Below, piece by piece: positions 10,789 to 19,129 of a stretch of 42,179 nt of DNA. The notes below the pieces were generated by a model. That model did not search any database and was not told where the DNA came from. It was given only the letters and a program-made list of their open reading frames with translations. Every line of letters begins with the position of its first letter. Positions within the stretch are counted from its first letter, which is position 1. This stretch comes from Porphyra umbilicalis (Eukaryota > Rhodophyta > Bangiophyceae > Bangiales > Bangiaceae). The position numbers were made by a program, and so were the translations under genes. Location of the stretch: contig KV919239.1 of NCBI GenBank assembly GCA_002049455.2, positions 1 to 42,179 on the forward strand, written 5' to 3'.

Positions 10789-10892
10789 CACGACACTCTC
10801 AAGCGGGGAGGAAGGGGCCGTCCCTCAGGGGACGGCTCTTCCCCCATTGTCCCCTACCTAGGGGACGGCTCCTCCACCTTGAGAGTGTCGTG
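10789..10892. repeat. 104-bp hairpin with nested stems
   Basis: The outer arms, CACGACACTCTCAAG at 10789-10803 and its exact inverse at 10878-10892, are 15 bp and perfect. Two further perfect stems lie inside: 10817-10824 with 10829-10836 (GCCGTCCC), and 10849-10856 with 10859-10866 (GTCCCCTA, 2-nt loop). The result is a cloverleaf-like fold. Its moderate composition stands out from the GC desert around it. It may be a tiny foldback transposon or a structured RNA. Confidence 0.8.
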
Positions 10893-11209
10893 CTGCCGTT
10901 ACTTTTGACGTGTCCCCCCAGCGGGGGCGCACCCCATCCCGTGACCACCCGCGCGTCGACCCCGCGGGCGCGGTCGACGAGGACGCACGGGATCCAAGAC
11001 GAAACCACCCGACGCGGCGTTGCCCCCCACGCCGCCACGTGGGGAGCCGCCGCGCGCCTCGAGAGGGCGCCGCCGCCGCCGCGGCCGCCACGACGCGCGT
11101 CGCCGCGCGCGCGCGCGCGTCGCCCGCCGCGCCGCGCCATCGCGACCGTCGCGACGGCGTGACGGCGCCGCGACGGCGCGGTGCGGCCGTCGCGTCGCGC
11201 CGGCGCGGC

Positions 11210-11323
11210 CACGCGACCGCGCGACGCGGGGGTGGCGCGGCCGCGCGCACGCGACCGCGCGACGCGGGGGTGGCGCGGCCGCGCCCACGCGACCGCGCGA
11301 CGCGGGGGTGGCGCGGCCGCGCC
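11210..11323. repeat. Three tandem copies of a 38-bp GC-rich unit
   Basis: Copies start at 11210, 11248 and 11286 with CACGCGACCGCGCGACGCGG and are almost identical. Each contains a NotI-type GCGGCCGC palindrome, so the unit is partly self-complementary. No function is visible. Confidence 0.85.
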
Positions 11324-12529
11324 CGTTGCAGTCCCCCCCCGGTGCGCGGCCGCGCCGCACCGCGGTGCGGCGGGGGGGGGGCGGGTCCCCCGCCGCCGCG
11401 CGGGCGCCCGCGCGGCCGTCGAGCGAAAAGGTCGGGGCGGGGGGCGCGCGCGGCGACGGCGCGCGGGGTTTCCACAGCCCCGTGACGCCTCGCGGAGGCG
11501 CCGCCGGGTCGGCCGCCGGCACTTGACACCGCCGCGGTGCGCCGGGGGGGCCACCGACGCGCGCGGGGCCGCGCCGGCGCGGTGGGGGGGCGCGCGCACG
11601 CCCGCGGGGGGGGGGGCGTCGACGCGGGGGGGCGGGGGCGGGTGGGCGCGTCGGCGGCGCTGTGCGGGGGGGGGAGGAGGGGGGGGGGGGGCGGGCAAAC
11701 TGCAGGCGCGCCGCCGACCGCGCCCGCGGCGGCAGCGGCGGCGCGTCGCGCGTGCGCCACGCCCCCGGTCGTGGCGGTCGCGCGCCGGCGCCACGCGCCG
11801 CCCGTTTTGTGGGGTGCCACCCCGGGGGGTGGGCGCCGCGGCGCCCGCGCGGCCGCCCCGACGCACCGCCGCCGCCGCGCGCGCCGTCGACGGGCGGGCG
11901 GGTCGCGGCAGGGGGGGGGGGGGGGGGGGGGGGCGTGGGGCACCCGCCACACGCGCGACGGGCGGGTGTGGGGGGGGGGGGCGGGGGGGGGCGTTGGCGC
12001 GGGCGACCACGGGGGACGCGGCGCGCCTGCGCCGCGCCTCGGCGGCGGGTGACCGCCGCGCCTCGGCTGCTCCGTGGAAGCACCGCGGCGGAGGGCGGGG
12101 GGGGGTGCGCCGACGGCGGCCGGCGGGGGGCGCGCGGCGTCGGGGCGGCCGCGTGGCACCGCGCGGGGCGGCGACGCGCCCGGCCGGTGCCGCGCCCGTT
12201 GGGCGACGCGCCCGCGTCGATGCGTGCGCCGTTGCGCCCGAGGCAGACGAGTCATGGCGCGGGCGCGGGCGGCGGGGGGTCCACGGGGGGAGCGACCGCG
12301 AGCCGTGCCACGCACCGCACTGCCGTCGGCGACACACCGCGGTGGGGCGCGCCAAGCGGTCAGGGGCACCCAGCGTGCGCCACCCGCCGCGCCGTCACAA
12401 GAGTCTGGGGGGACGGCGCCCCCACGGGCAAGAGACCCGCTTGGGGTCGGCGCCGCCTCGGCGCCGACGCACCCCCGCCAGAGTTATCAGAGATAACAAA
12501 TCACGGCCGCGCCCAGCGCTGAGCTCCTT

Positions 12530-12840
12530 AACCGGGGTATGTAGGACCACAAACCCAGTTTGTCCTGTGGAAAGGCGTTGTGGGGCGTTCCCACATTGTG
12601 GGATTGTGGTCCACATTGTGGGATTGTGGTCCACATTGTGGGATTGTGGTCCACATTGGCGGTTTGGACAACAAAAGTCTGTTGCAATGCCTGTGGGCAC
12701 AGCTAAGGCATGAGATATCTCCAAAACGGGAACTTCTTGACAGCCGTGTACAGGCCAATGGAAGAGCATATGTAGGTGACTTGCAGGCCAATGAAAGCTC
12801 TCTTCAAGGTTGAATGGCATTGTCCCTGACGCGTGTTTGG
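12530..12840. repeat. Dispersed repeat carrying a 20-bp tandem array
   Basis: 12591-12658 holds 3.4 copies of CCACATTGTGGGATTGTGGT. The flank at 12545-12580 (GGACCACAAAC ... TGTGGAAAGGC) resembles 14396-14430. The segment at 12780-12810 (GGCCAATGAAAGCTC) resembles GGCCAATGAGAGCTC at 14760-14774. So this is a third, decayed relative of the element at 14370-15180. No coding capacity. Confidence 0.55.
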
Positions 12841-12984
12841 ATCACTTTTCTCGCTATGGAGCATAGCGTCGTGGGATGTTGTCAGAAATGAGATCTGAAG
12901 GCAGATCTGAGAAGGCCGTGAGGAGAGCAGGGTTGCAAGTTTACGGTGTACTCATCCGCTGAAGGTTTCATTTCAGTATAATTA

Positions 12985-12992
12985 TATAAAGG
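12985..12992 (+). promoter_or_regulatory. TATA-like box, target uncertain
   Basis: TATATAAAGG occurs in an AT-rich patch. The first ATG downstream is at 13031 and opens a 77-codon frame, but that frame runs through the repeat at 13131-13236 and looks non-coding. The box may be chance. Confidence 0.25.
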
Positions 12993-13130
12993 CTGACAGT
13001 ATAGTTATAGTAAGCATTTGTGGAAGACTTATGCATTCCACGTTCCAATATATATCAAAATATATTCCGACCGTTTCGCCTGGCGACCTACCTTGTCACC
13101 GGCAATGGCGCGAGCTTACACTGGCGCTGC

Positions 13131-13236
13131 GGGCAATGCCAGGCAGCCGTTTTGCGGGGGGGGGGGGAGCTGGGCAATGCCAGGCAGCCATTTCGCTGGG
13201 GGGGGCGGCGCTGAGGGCAATGCCAGGCAGCCATTT
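13131..13236. repeat. Three copies of a GGGCAATGCCAGGCAGCC unit
   Basis: The 18-bp core begins at 13131, 13172 and 13215 and is followed each time by (A/G)TTT and then a G- or C-rich run of variable length. Spacing is therefore 41 then 43 bp. The conserved core with variable homopolymer spacers suggests slippage between units. Confidence 0.8.
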
Positions 13237-13305
13237 CCCCCGATTTAAATACAACGTTACATGAGTAAATGGAAAGCAACTACCAACACGTGGTGCACAC
13301 GTTGC

Positions 13306-13381
13306 ATAATTATAGTCTGCCGATCCATGGTTTGCATTAATACAGTGAAAATTTCAGGTGTATTAATCCGACTATAATTAT
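13306..13381. repeat. AT-rich nested palindrome
   Basis: Outer arms ATAATTATAGTC (13306-13317) and the exact inverse (13370-13381). Inner arms ATTAATACA (13336-13344) and the exact inverse (13359-13367). A miniature foldback element or recombination-prone cruciform; no coding role. Confidence 0.75.
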
Positions 13382-14160
13382 CCCCTCTCAACCCTGGAGG
13401 AGAGCGTTCTTTCGTGTACGGCATGTGCTTGTTCTTCTTGCCCTTCCTGTAGGCCGAAGTTGTGTTTCATTGACGTCTTTTGGTTACTCCAGCGACGCGA
13501 AGATGGATCACTCACAATTGGATTGATTACACGGGCTACTTGATAACTGATGGCGATCATGACTCTGAGCTGTCCGATCGAGTCCTCTGCATCGATGGTC
13601 GACCTCGCGGACGCCTGCTGTTCCACGCCAAGCGCTTTGTGCGCTCAACCCATCGATCACTGCCCTTTTTTTTGAGCCTACGAGCGCAACTGGCACCAAA
13701 AGAAGCGTCTTCCCTAGAGCTTCCTGCAGGTATGTTTATTCCCTGTTCGGCCTTATATCGAGGCAACGGCGTTCGTGGAGAGAAAAAACAATGGGCAAAC
13801 AAGCTGGAATCAACGAATCTGGTGATCCACTTTGGGCGTCGTTGATCCAGAACCGCGTCAGGGACAATACAATCCTCCATGCTGGAGACATCCTTCTTGA
13901 AAGCGGGGGCCGGCACGGGGGGGGGGGGGTACCCAGGCGATACTGCTTACCGCGGGAGATTTTCTCCAGGCCCTGGCTGTGTACTCCACAAAAGTTTACA
14001 GCTCTTGCGTCTCTCGCCGGACCCGCAATGCGGCTATGGCGCAACGCTTTGTGAAGCGCACTTGGGGCGCTCGTTGGCATCTAGACACACCGTATCCATA
14101 CTCGTGATGTGATGGCGGTTACAACGGTATAAAGGGCTCTCGCCAACGGCCGCCCGAAAC
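13382..14160. other. No gene recognised; contains dispersed-repeat fragment
   Basis: The minus-strand sequence at 13785-13835 matches plus-strand 21456-21512 (GGATCACCAGATTCGTTGAT against GGATCACCAGAATCGTCGAT, then TTTGCCCATTGTTTTTT in both), so both belong to one repeat family. CTTTGTGAAGCGCACTT occurs at about 14048 and again at about 14948. No protein domain is recognisable in the open frames. Confidence 0.45.
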
Positions 14161-14161
14161 C

Positions 14162-14292
14162 TCTGCACAAAATATTGCGGGGAAAACCATCGTCTGATCG
14201 CTCATCAGTAGGGTTCCGCAAAAAAAAAGCGGGGTCCACGACACCCAAGACAGCCACTGTGGTCCTACCTCACTTAAGAAGCACAGCGCAGG
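14162..14292. repeat. Partial relative of the 7830-8398 element
   Basis: CTGCACAAAATATTGCGG, GGGTTCCGCAAAAA and CTTAAGAAGCACAGCGCA occur in the same order and spacing as CTGCACAAAATGTTGCGG, GGGTTCCGCAAAAA and TTTAAGGAGCACTGCGCT at 8272-8400. The matching left terminus was not found, so this copy is truncated. Confidence 0.6.
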
Positions 14293-14373
14293 AGGCCATG
14301 CGGTGCCAAGGGGTGTGGGCCGTCGAGGAGGGTGGGGGAGACCACGCACGTGTGTTGCATGCAGGTCGCTGCA

Positions 14374-15178
14374 CAGTGGTGACTAACCGGGGGTGGGACA
14401 CAAACGACTTTTTACCATGTGGAAAGGCCAGACCGACGTGTGGGGCTTCCGCAGGACGCCAAAAGCCACACACATTGACATGGTTTTGTGGTGGCTCTTG
14501 TGGGTTACAGTACATTTCGTGAGTCGACCCACGGCATACTGTACCAGCACATGGAATCTCCGCATGAACAGACAGCCCGACAGTGCAAAAAAGCCAACCA
14601 ACGCTTTGTCTCTACAGCCGTTCTCCGAAAAATCCCGCACTCCAACTGTTGCAAAAGAGTTCCAAATCGGCCTCTACGACCCCGCAGAGGCCGATTTGGA
14701 ACACTTTTGGGACAGTTGTAGTGCGGGATTCTTCAGAGAACGGCTGTAAGCTGATGATGGCCAATGAGAGCTCGAAACTTTCCTTCTGATGTCGCGCCAT
14801 GCTCTTCACTGGGTCAACATGGTGGGAGAGCACCCTCGTCTTGTCGCCTTACTGTTGGGAGATATCCCCACACGCAACAGGCCGCCCACAAAGCAGCGGT
14901 CGCCTCCACATGCCTTTGTGGACGGACGCTACGGCTGTTCCGCATGGCTTTGTGAAGCGCACTTCCTGTCCACTTGGGCGGCCAGACTCGGCCCAATGCT
15001 CTTCCTCTCGCCGAGACGCTTCTGGCGGTGTAAATCCCAGAAGACAGGAAATATCATCCACAAAGGTTTGTGGGAAAAATCTGCGTGTGTGACCCCGCAC
15101 AGGCCGATTCCGTGACCGAATGTGGGTCCACATGGTCCAAAATGGCATTTGTGTCCCACCCCCAGTTAGTCACCACTG
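14374..15178. mobile_element. Inverted-repeat-bounded element with long internal hairpin
   Basis: 14374-14422 and the reverse complement of 15128-15178 match over about 50 bp with roughly 85% identity; the shared part starts CAGTGGTGACTAAC and ends ACCATGTGG. They bound 805 bp that include the long hairpin at 14613-14748. No transposase frame is present. I read it as a non-autonomous foldback transposon or two inverted copies of a smaller repeat; a fragment related to its left end lies at 12530-12840. Confidence 0.6.
14613..14748. repeat. 63-bp stem hairpin with 10-nt loop
   Basis: Arms 14613-14675 and 14686-14748 pair at 57 of 63 positions, with mismatches spread singly or in pairs, and the loop is 10 nt. 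Both arms begin or end with TACAGCCGTTCTC or its inverse. Imperfections of this kind in a single long stem resemble a plant- or alga-type microRNA or siRNA precursor, but the same structure is expected of a foldback MITE. Sequence alone cannot decide. Confidence 0.85.
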
Positions 15179-15472
15179 CGCTGGGGGTGGTCGGGACGAG
15201 CATGCCCGCCGAGAGGGACTGTGAAAAAAAAAAAAAAGGACACCCCATACCCTGAGGCCGAGACCCCGACAAGAAGCGCAACAGCAGTGTGCCCGCATAG
15301 CAAGTGGTAAGAGTGAGCCAGGTAGGTAAATATGACCGCGCAAAAACGAGAGACACAAGCGGAAAAAGACCGAGAGGGAGCGAGGAAAACCAAATGAGAC
15401 GAATGAGCGAGCCAAGACAAGAGCAAGAAACAACCAACAGAGCGTGCGGACCAGCCCTCAAGCGCGCGCGCG

Positions 15473-17261
15473 TCAACAGAAGGAGAGGTCCTCCCCCGTG
15501 CCGCCCGACTCAAACAGCTGCCGGTCAAACGCCTCTATTTGGTGAAAGTACTTGAGCTGGTCCCGCAGCTCCGCCGGCAGCTCGGGCAGCAGCCGCCGCG
15601 GGATGAGGAGCGTCGACAGGTTGGCAATGTCGCTAAACACCTTGTTGTTGTCGACGGTCGCGCGCAGGTAGCCGTGGCCGAGCGTCCCCCCCGTGCCGAC
15701 CTTGATGCCAATCATGCGGTGCACCATCTGCGAGTGGCGGTACCGCCACTGGTTGAGCTGCTCGTCCACGTCGACGAGGACGTGGAGGAGGCGGGCGGGG
15801 AGTTGGAGCATCGGCTCGTCCTGGTAGAGCATAATCATCAGGGAGGAGTGGGTGGCGCGGAAGCCGAGCCGCCGCGCCCCCGTCGCAATCATCTTTTCGT
15901 GCACGTCCCGCTTGTAGACCGACTCAAAGGTGTACCGCGTGCGCTCGAGGTCGTCGAGCGACCGCGCGAGGTCGTCGCCCGACAGTTGGCGCTCGAGGTT
16001 GGTGCGGTCGAGCGTAAACATGCGGTCGACGGCCGTCTCGTAGGCCGACGGGAAGCTGTAGCCGCGAAAGTCACGAAAGGGGATGTGCCGCAGCCACCGC
16101 TCGACATAGTCAAAGAGCGACGGTTCGGCTTGCACCTTGCGCAGCAGCGCTTGGTGCTCGGGCGACACGTTCTTGATCCACTTGCCGTTGAGGCGCTGCT
16201 CGGGCCGCACCCCGAGCTTGATTTCAATGAGCCGAAACTGAAAGGACTGGAAGCCCGACGCGGGGAAGAGGTAGTCGCGAAAGTCGAGAAACTCTTGCGG
16301 CGTCATCGTCTCGAGGACGCTTATCTGGTCGACGAGGATCTTTTGGATTTCCCGGATGCGGCTCAGGCGGTGGAGGGCCAGGGATATCTTCTTCTCCCCG
16401 AGCGACAGCTCGGCAAAGATGCGCCGCACCGAGTCGAGCTCAAAGATGATTTGCTTGAACCACAGCTCGTACGTTTGGTGGATGGTGATGAAGAGCATCT
16501 CGTCGTGGTGGGGGTCCCCCGCCGCAAACGACAGCGGCCGCTGGCAGGCGAGGAGCTCATCCAGCGCCAGGTAGTCGGGGTAGTAGGGCGCCTTCTTCTT
16601 GGGCTCCTCCGACGCAGCGCCGCCGCCGCCGCCGCCATCGTTGCCAGCGCCCACGGCGACGGTCGCGGCCTCGCGCGTCTCGGCCGCCACCGTCGGTCCG
16701 AGGTGCACCGCGTGGACGCCGTTGGTCAGGGCGTCCACCCCGCCGGCGGCCGCACCGCCCGCACACGACGACGCCGACGGGCCCGCCGGCGCCGCCGCCG
16801 GCGCCGGCGCCGCCGCGTCCGCCGGCGCCGGCAGGGGATACCTCAACGGCGCCGGCGCATCCGGCCGCGCCGCCCTCTCCGACGAGCTCTTGGCCACCCC
16901 CTTCATGCCCCGGTAGGCCGCCACGCCCACGTCGGCGCGGCCATTGGCCAACCCCCCACTTGCCGGCGGCGACATGGCCGACAGTGGGGGTGTGCCGTAG
17001 AGAAAGGGCGCGCCAAAGCTGCTCGGGCCGCCGCCGGGGGACTTGGCACCCGCCGCCGCCGGCGACCGGGCAATGGCAATGGCGGGGGTGCCGTTGGGTA
17101 GCCGCGCGTCGCCACTGGCCACACCATTGGCAACGCCACTGGCGTCGCCGCTGGCGGCGGCGGCGCCGCCGTGGACGCCGCTGTAGGGACAGCCGCCGTT
17201 GGCCACAGAGTCACCGCCATTGGCAGCCTCGCCGTCGGCGCCACCAGCACTACCGCCGCCT

Positions 17262-17308
<47 letters not shown>

Positions 17309-17389
17309 CCCAGCCGCCCGCTCGGCGGCCAGTCGCTCCATGGCGCCAATGCCGCTGAGGACGCTGATGCCCGCAAACGGACACGCCAT
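15473..17389 (-). CDS. TDO2: Tryptophan 2,3-dioxygenase with long N-terminal extension
   Basis: Haem enzyme that opens the indole ring of L-tryptophan with O2 to give N-formylkynurenine, first step of the kynurenine pathway. 638 residues from the ATG at 17389, the first ATG in frame; the frame stays open upstream to 17515 without another ATG. The catalytic domain fills residues 265-638 and looks complete: distal haem segment FITIHQTYELWFKQ (His 304), ETMT (360-363), ASGFQSFQFR (377-386), and proximal HRMIGIKVGTGG (His 557). Typical family members have about 280-410 residues. The first 264 here are an Ala/Gly/Pro-rich extension with a polyglycine run coded by GGC repeats, plus two Cys-Pro motifs, CPF at 3-5 and CPY at 67-69. 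No intron. The N-terminus is not clearly a transit peptide, so cytosol is the default. High confidence for the core; the true start is less sure. Confidence 0.95.
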
Positions 17390-17515
17390 ACCGCCCGCCG
17401 ACGACACTGGGCAAGCGTCGGAAAGCGGTGCCGCCCCCGCCGCGACCCCCCGCGCCGTCGACAAGGCGGCGGGTGGTGCCACTGCGGGTGCCCACGCAGC
17501 TCCCCGTCCGGTCAA

Positions 17516-18327
17516 GCAGACAATGTCGTCGGTCGGGCCGACGGTTTGCGTCCTCCCCCTGGCGTCACCCAGAAACCAGCACCCGCCACGAGCAGCCGGT
17601 ACCAGCTACCAGCAGGGCACGTCGGGGAGCGGTCGGGGCCCGCCACCCCGTCTGGCCTGGCGCAGGTGCTGGCGCAAACCTGCGCGAGTTCCTCGCAAGC
17701 ACCGGTCACCGCGGCCGCCACCGCCCCGCGACCGCGCCCGCTTTCGTCGTTGTGTGGAGGACAGGGGATGGCTCCCGCGTGGGGCCGCCTCGCCGGGCGG
17801 CTTTCGATTGCGTGTTCGGCGGCGGTCGTCCAATTGGCGGGGGCGTGTGTGGTTGACACGGCCGGGGAGCGTTGTATGAGCGACGTGGCACGCCTTGGTT
17901 GGGTGGAAGGTGACGATGGCACCTCCCATTAGGGCTCCCTCAAAAAAAACGAATGGAAGCAGCGGGACTTGATTCGCCTTAGCAAAGCTCGTCATGCCTA
18001 GATTGATACTTGTTGACGTAAATCCGCTTCAGAAAGCGAGAAACGAGCCAGCCTACGAGTGTGTGCTGCGGCCGCCATCGCCTCTCTCGAGGGGCGCAGG
18101 TTCCAGGCTTGCCGACATCACTGCGCTGCTGTCCTCGGCAGAGTCGAATCGACAGAGCTGGCGCGGGTGCCCCACTGTCTCTTTGCCCAACAGCACCGTC
18201 CTTCTCTTTTGCCTCCTTTTCCCGCCCCTTTGGACGTCTGTTGCCGTCTGACGTCCCCTGCCTGGTCTGTTCTTCCTCCAACCCCCTCCCCCCGTCTGGC
18301 CACCCCGCCCCCGTCCCGACGGCCCCC
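17516..18327. other. Divergent intergenic region between TDO and the RING gene
   Basis: This 0.8-kb stretch separates two genes transcribed away from each other and should hold both promoters. From about 18180 to 18300 it becomes pyrimidine-rich, as expected of a 5' leader for the plus-strand gene. No clear TATA box was found on either strand. Confidence 0.4.
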
Positions 18328-18886
18328 ATGGACTTGTACGGCGTGGACCACGACGTGCGCCCGACGTCCCGCCCCGCGCCCAGCGGCGGGGGCGCCCCCC
18401 CCCCCTGTCAGCCTCCTCTGCCCTCCTCCTCGCCGTCGCGCGGCGCCTCGCCGGCGCGTCGTCCCCCCCCGACGGCCCCCCCCCCCCCTCGGGGTGTCGG
18501 CCCTAGCGGGCGCCGACGGGGACGAGGAGCTCGCGTCCCTCCTCGCCCGCCTCGCCGACGAGGAGCCCGGTACGGTGCGCGCCGACGCGGCGGCGGTGGC
18601 GGCGCTCCCCACCGTCTATGCGGAGCCCGTCGGGCCGCCCGGGCGGGAGGAGATGCCCGCCTGCCCCGTGTGCGCAGAGGAGCTGGAGGAGCTTGAGCCC
18701 GTGCGGCGGCTGCCGTGTGGCCACGTCTACCACGGCCCGTGCCTCCTCCCGTGGTTGGCCCGCGCGCACACGTGCCCGGCGTGTCGGTACGAGTTGAAAA
18801 AGGACGGGGGGGCGGTGGCGGCGCTGCGGCGGTCGGCGGCGCGGGAGGAGGCGAGTAGGGAGCTCGCCCGGGGGATGTACAACTGA
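18328..18886 (+). CDS. RING-H2 finger protein (probable E3 ubiquitin ligase)
   Basis: The RING at 18662-18787 reads C-x2-C-x14-C-x-H-x2-H-x2-C-x10-C-x2-C (CPVC, LPCGHVYHGPC, CPAC), a complete RING-H2 zinc site preceded by an Ala-rich AVAALPTVY linker. Such proteins recruit an E2 and ubiquitinate substrates. The best start is ATG 18328 (MDLYGVDHDVRPTSRPAPS); frames further upstream have no ATG. The stretch from 18328 and the RING are in different frames. The switch must fall within a Pro-rich linker containing C runs at 18395-18405, 18463-18470 and 18476-18488, so one miscounted C would join them; a small intron is the alternative. After the RING come 33 residues ending REELA-like helix and stop. 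No membrane segment. The partner substrate is unknown. Confidence 0.82.
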
Positions 18887-19035
18887 GGGGGCGCGTGGCG
18901 CGTGGCGGTGGGCTCGAATGCCTTTGGTCGTGGGTGCAGTGCGGCAGCAGTCGCCGAGGTGTCAGCCACCCGCGTCGCGCGCCGCTCGCACCCCCCTCGG
19001 GCACTTGGGAAGCCAGCGTCTGGCCATTGAAACTC

Positions 19036-19052
19036 TTTTTTTTTTTTTTTTT
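19036..19052 (+). other. T17 homopolymer between convergent genes
   Basis: A pure run of 17 T on the plus strand lies about 80 bp beyond the 3' end of the hydroxylase gene and 150 bp after the RING stop codon. On the minus strand it is A17, so it may mark the 3' end or poly(A) relic of a transcript. It is not a bacterial-type terminator. Confidence 0.4.
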
Positions 19053-19129
19053 CTGTGCACCCCACTGTGCGCTCACCAACATTGTGGTCTCTCCCTTTTA
19101 TCTTGCATGGAACGCACGGGCGTCTGCCA

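Larger units (their letters stand above)
9200..12500. other. Extremely GC-rich low-complexity block without supported genes
   Basis: Stops are so rare that frames of 200-500 codons stay open on several phases of both strands at once. All translate to Pro/Arg/Ala/Gly strings with no domain, so none is called. Contains a 23-nt G run (11911-11933), long runs of CGCG, a structured 104-bp inverted repeat (10789-10892) and a 38-bp tandem repeat (11210-11323). Confidence 0.6.

Noticed and set aside
10799..12355. Very long open frames (over 500 codons) on the minus strand and matching ones on the plus strand
   Set aside because: Several phases of both strands are open together, and all translate to Pro/Arg/Ala/Gly low complexity, as expected from extreme GC content with few stops. 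No domain or conserved motif.
12591..12658. Possible CRISPR-like array of 20-bp repeats
   Set aside because: The units are directly adjacent without unique spacers and the context is eukaryotic, so this is a minisatellite.
13031..13264. 77-codon frame with an ATG 40 bp after a TATA-like box
   Set aside because: More than half of it is the GGGCAATGCCAGGCAGCC repeat with poly-G runs, and the rest has no motif.
17411..17413. A third Cys-Pro-Val motif of the TDO extension
   Set aside because: It lies upstream of the first in-frame ATG (17389) and would be translated only from a non-ATG start, so it is not counted as part of the protein.
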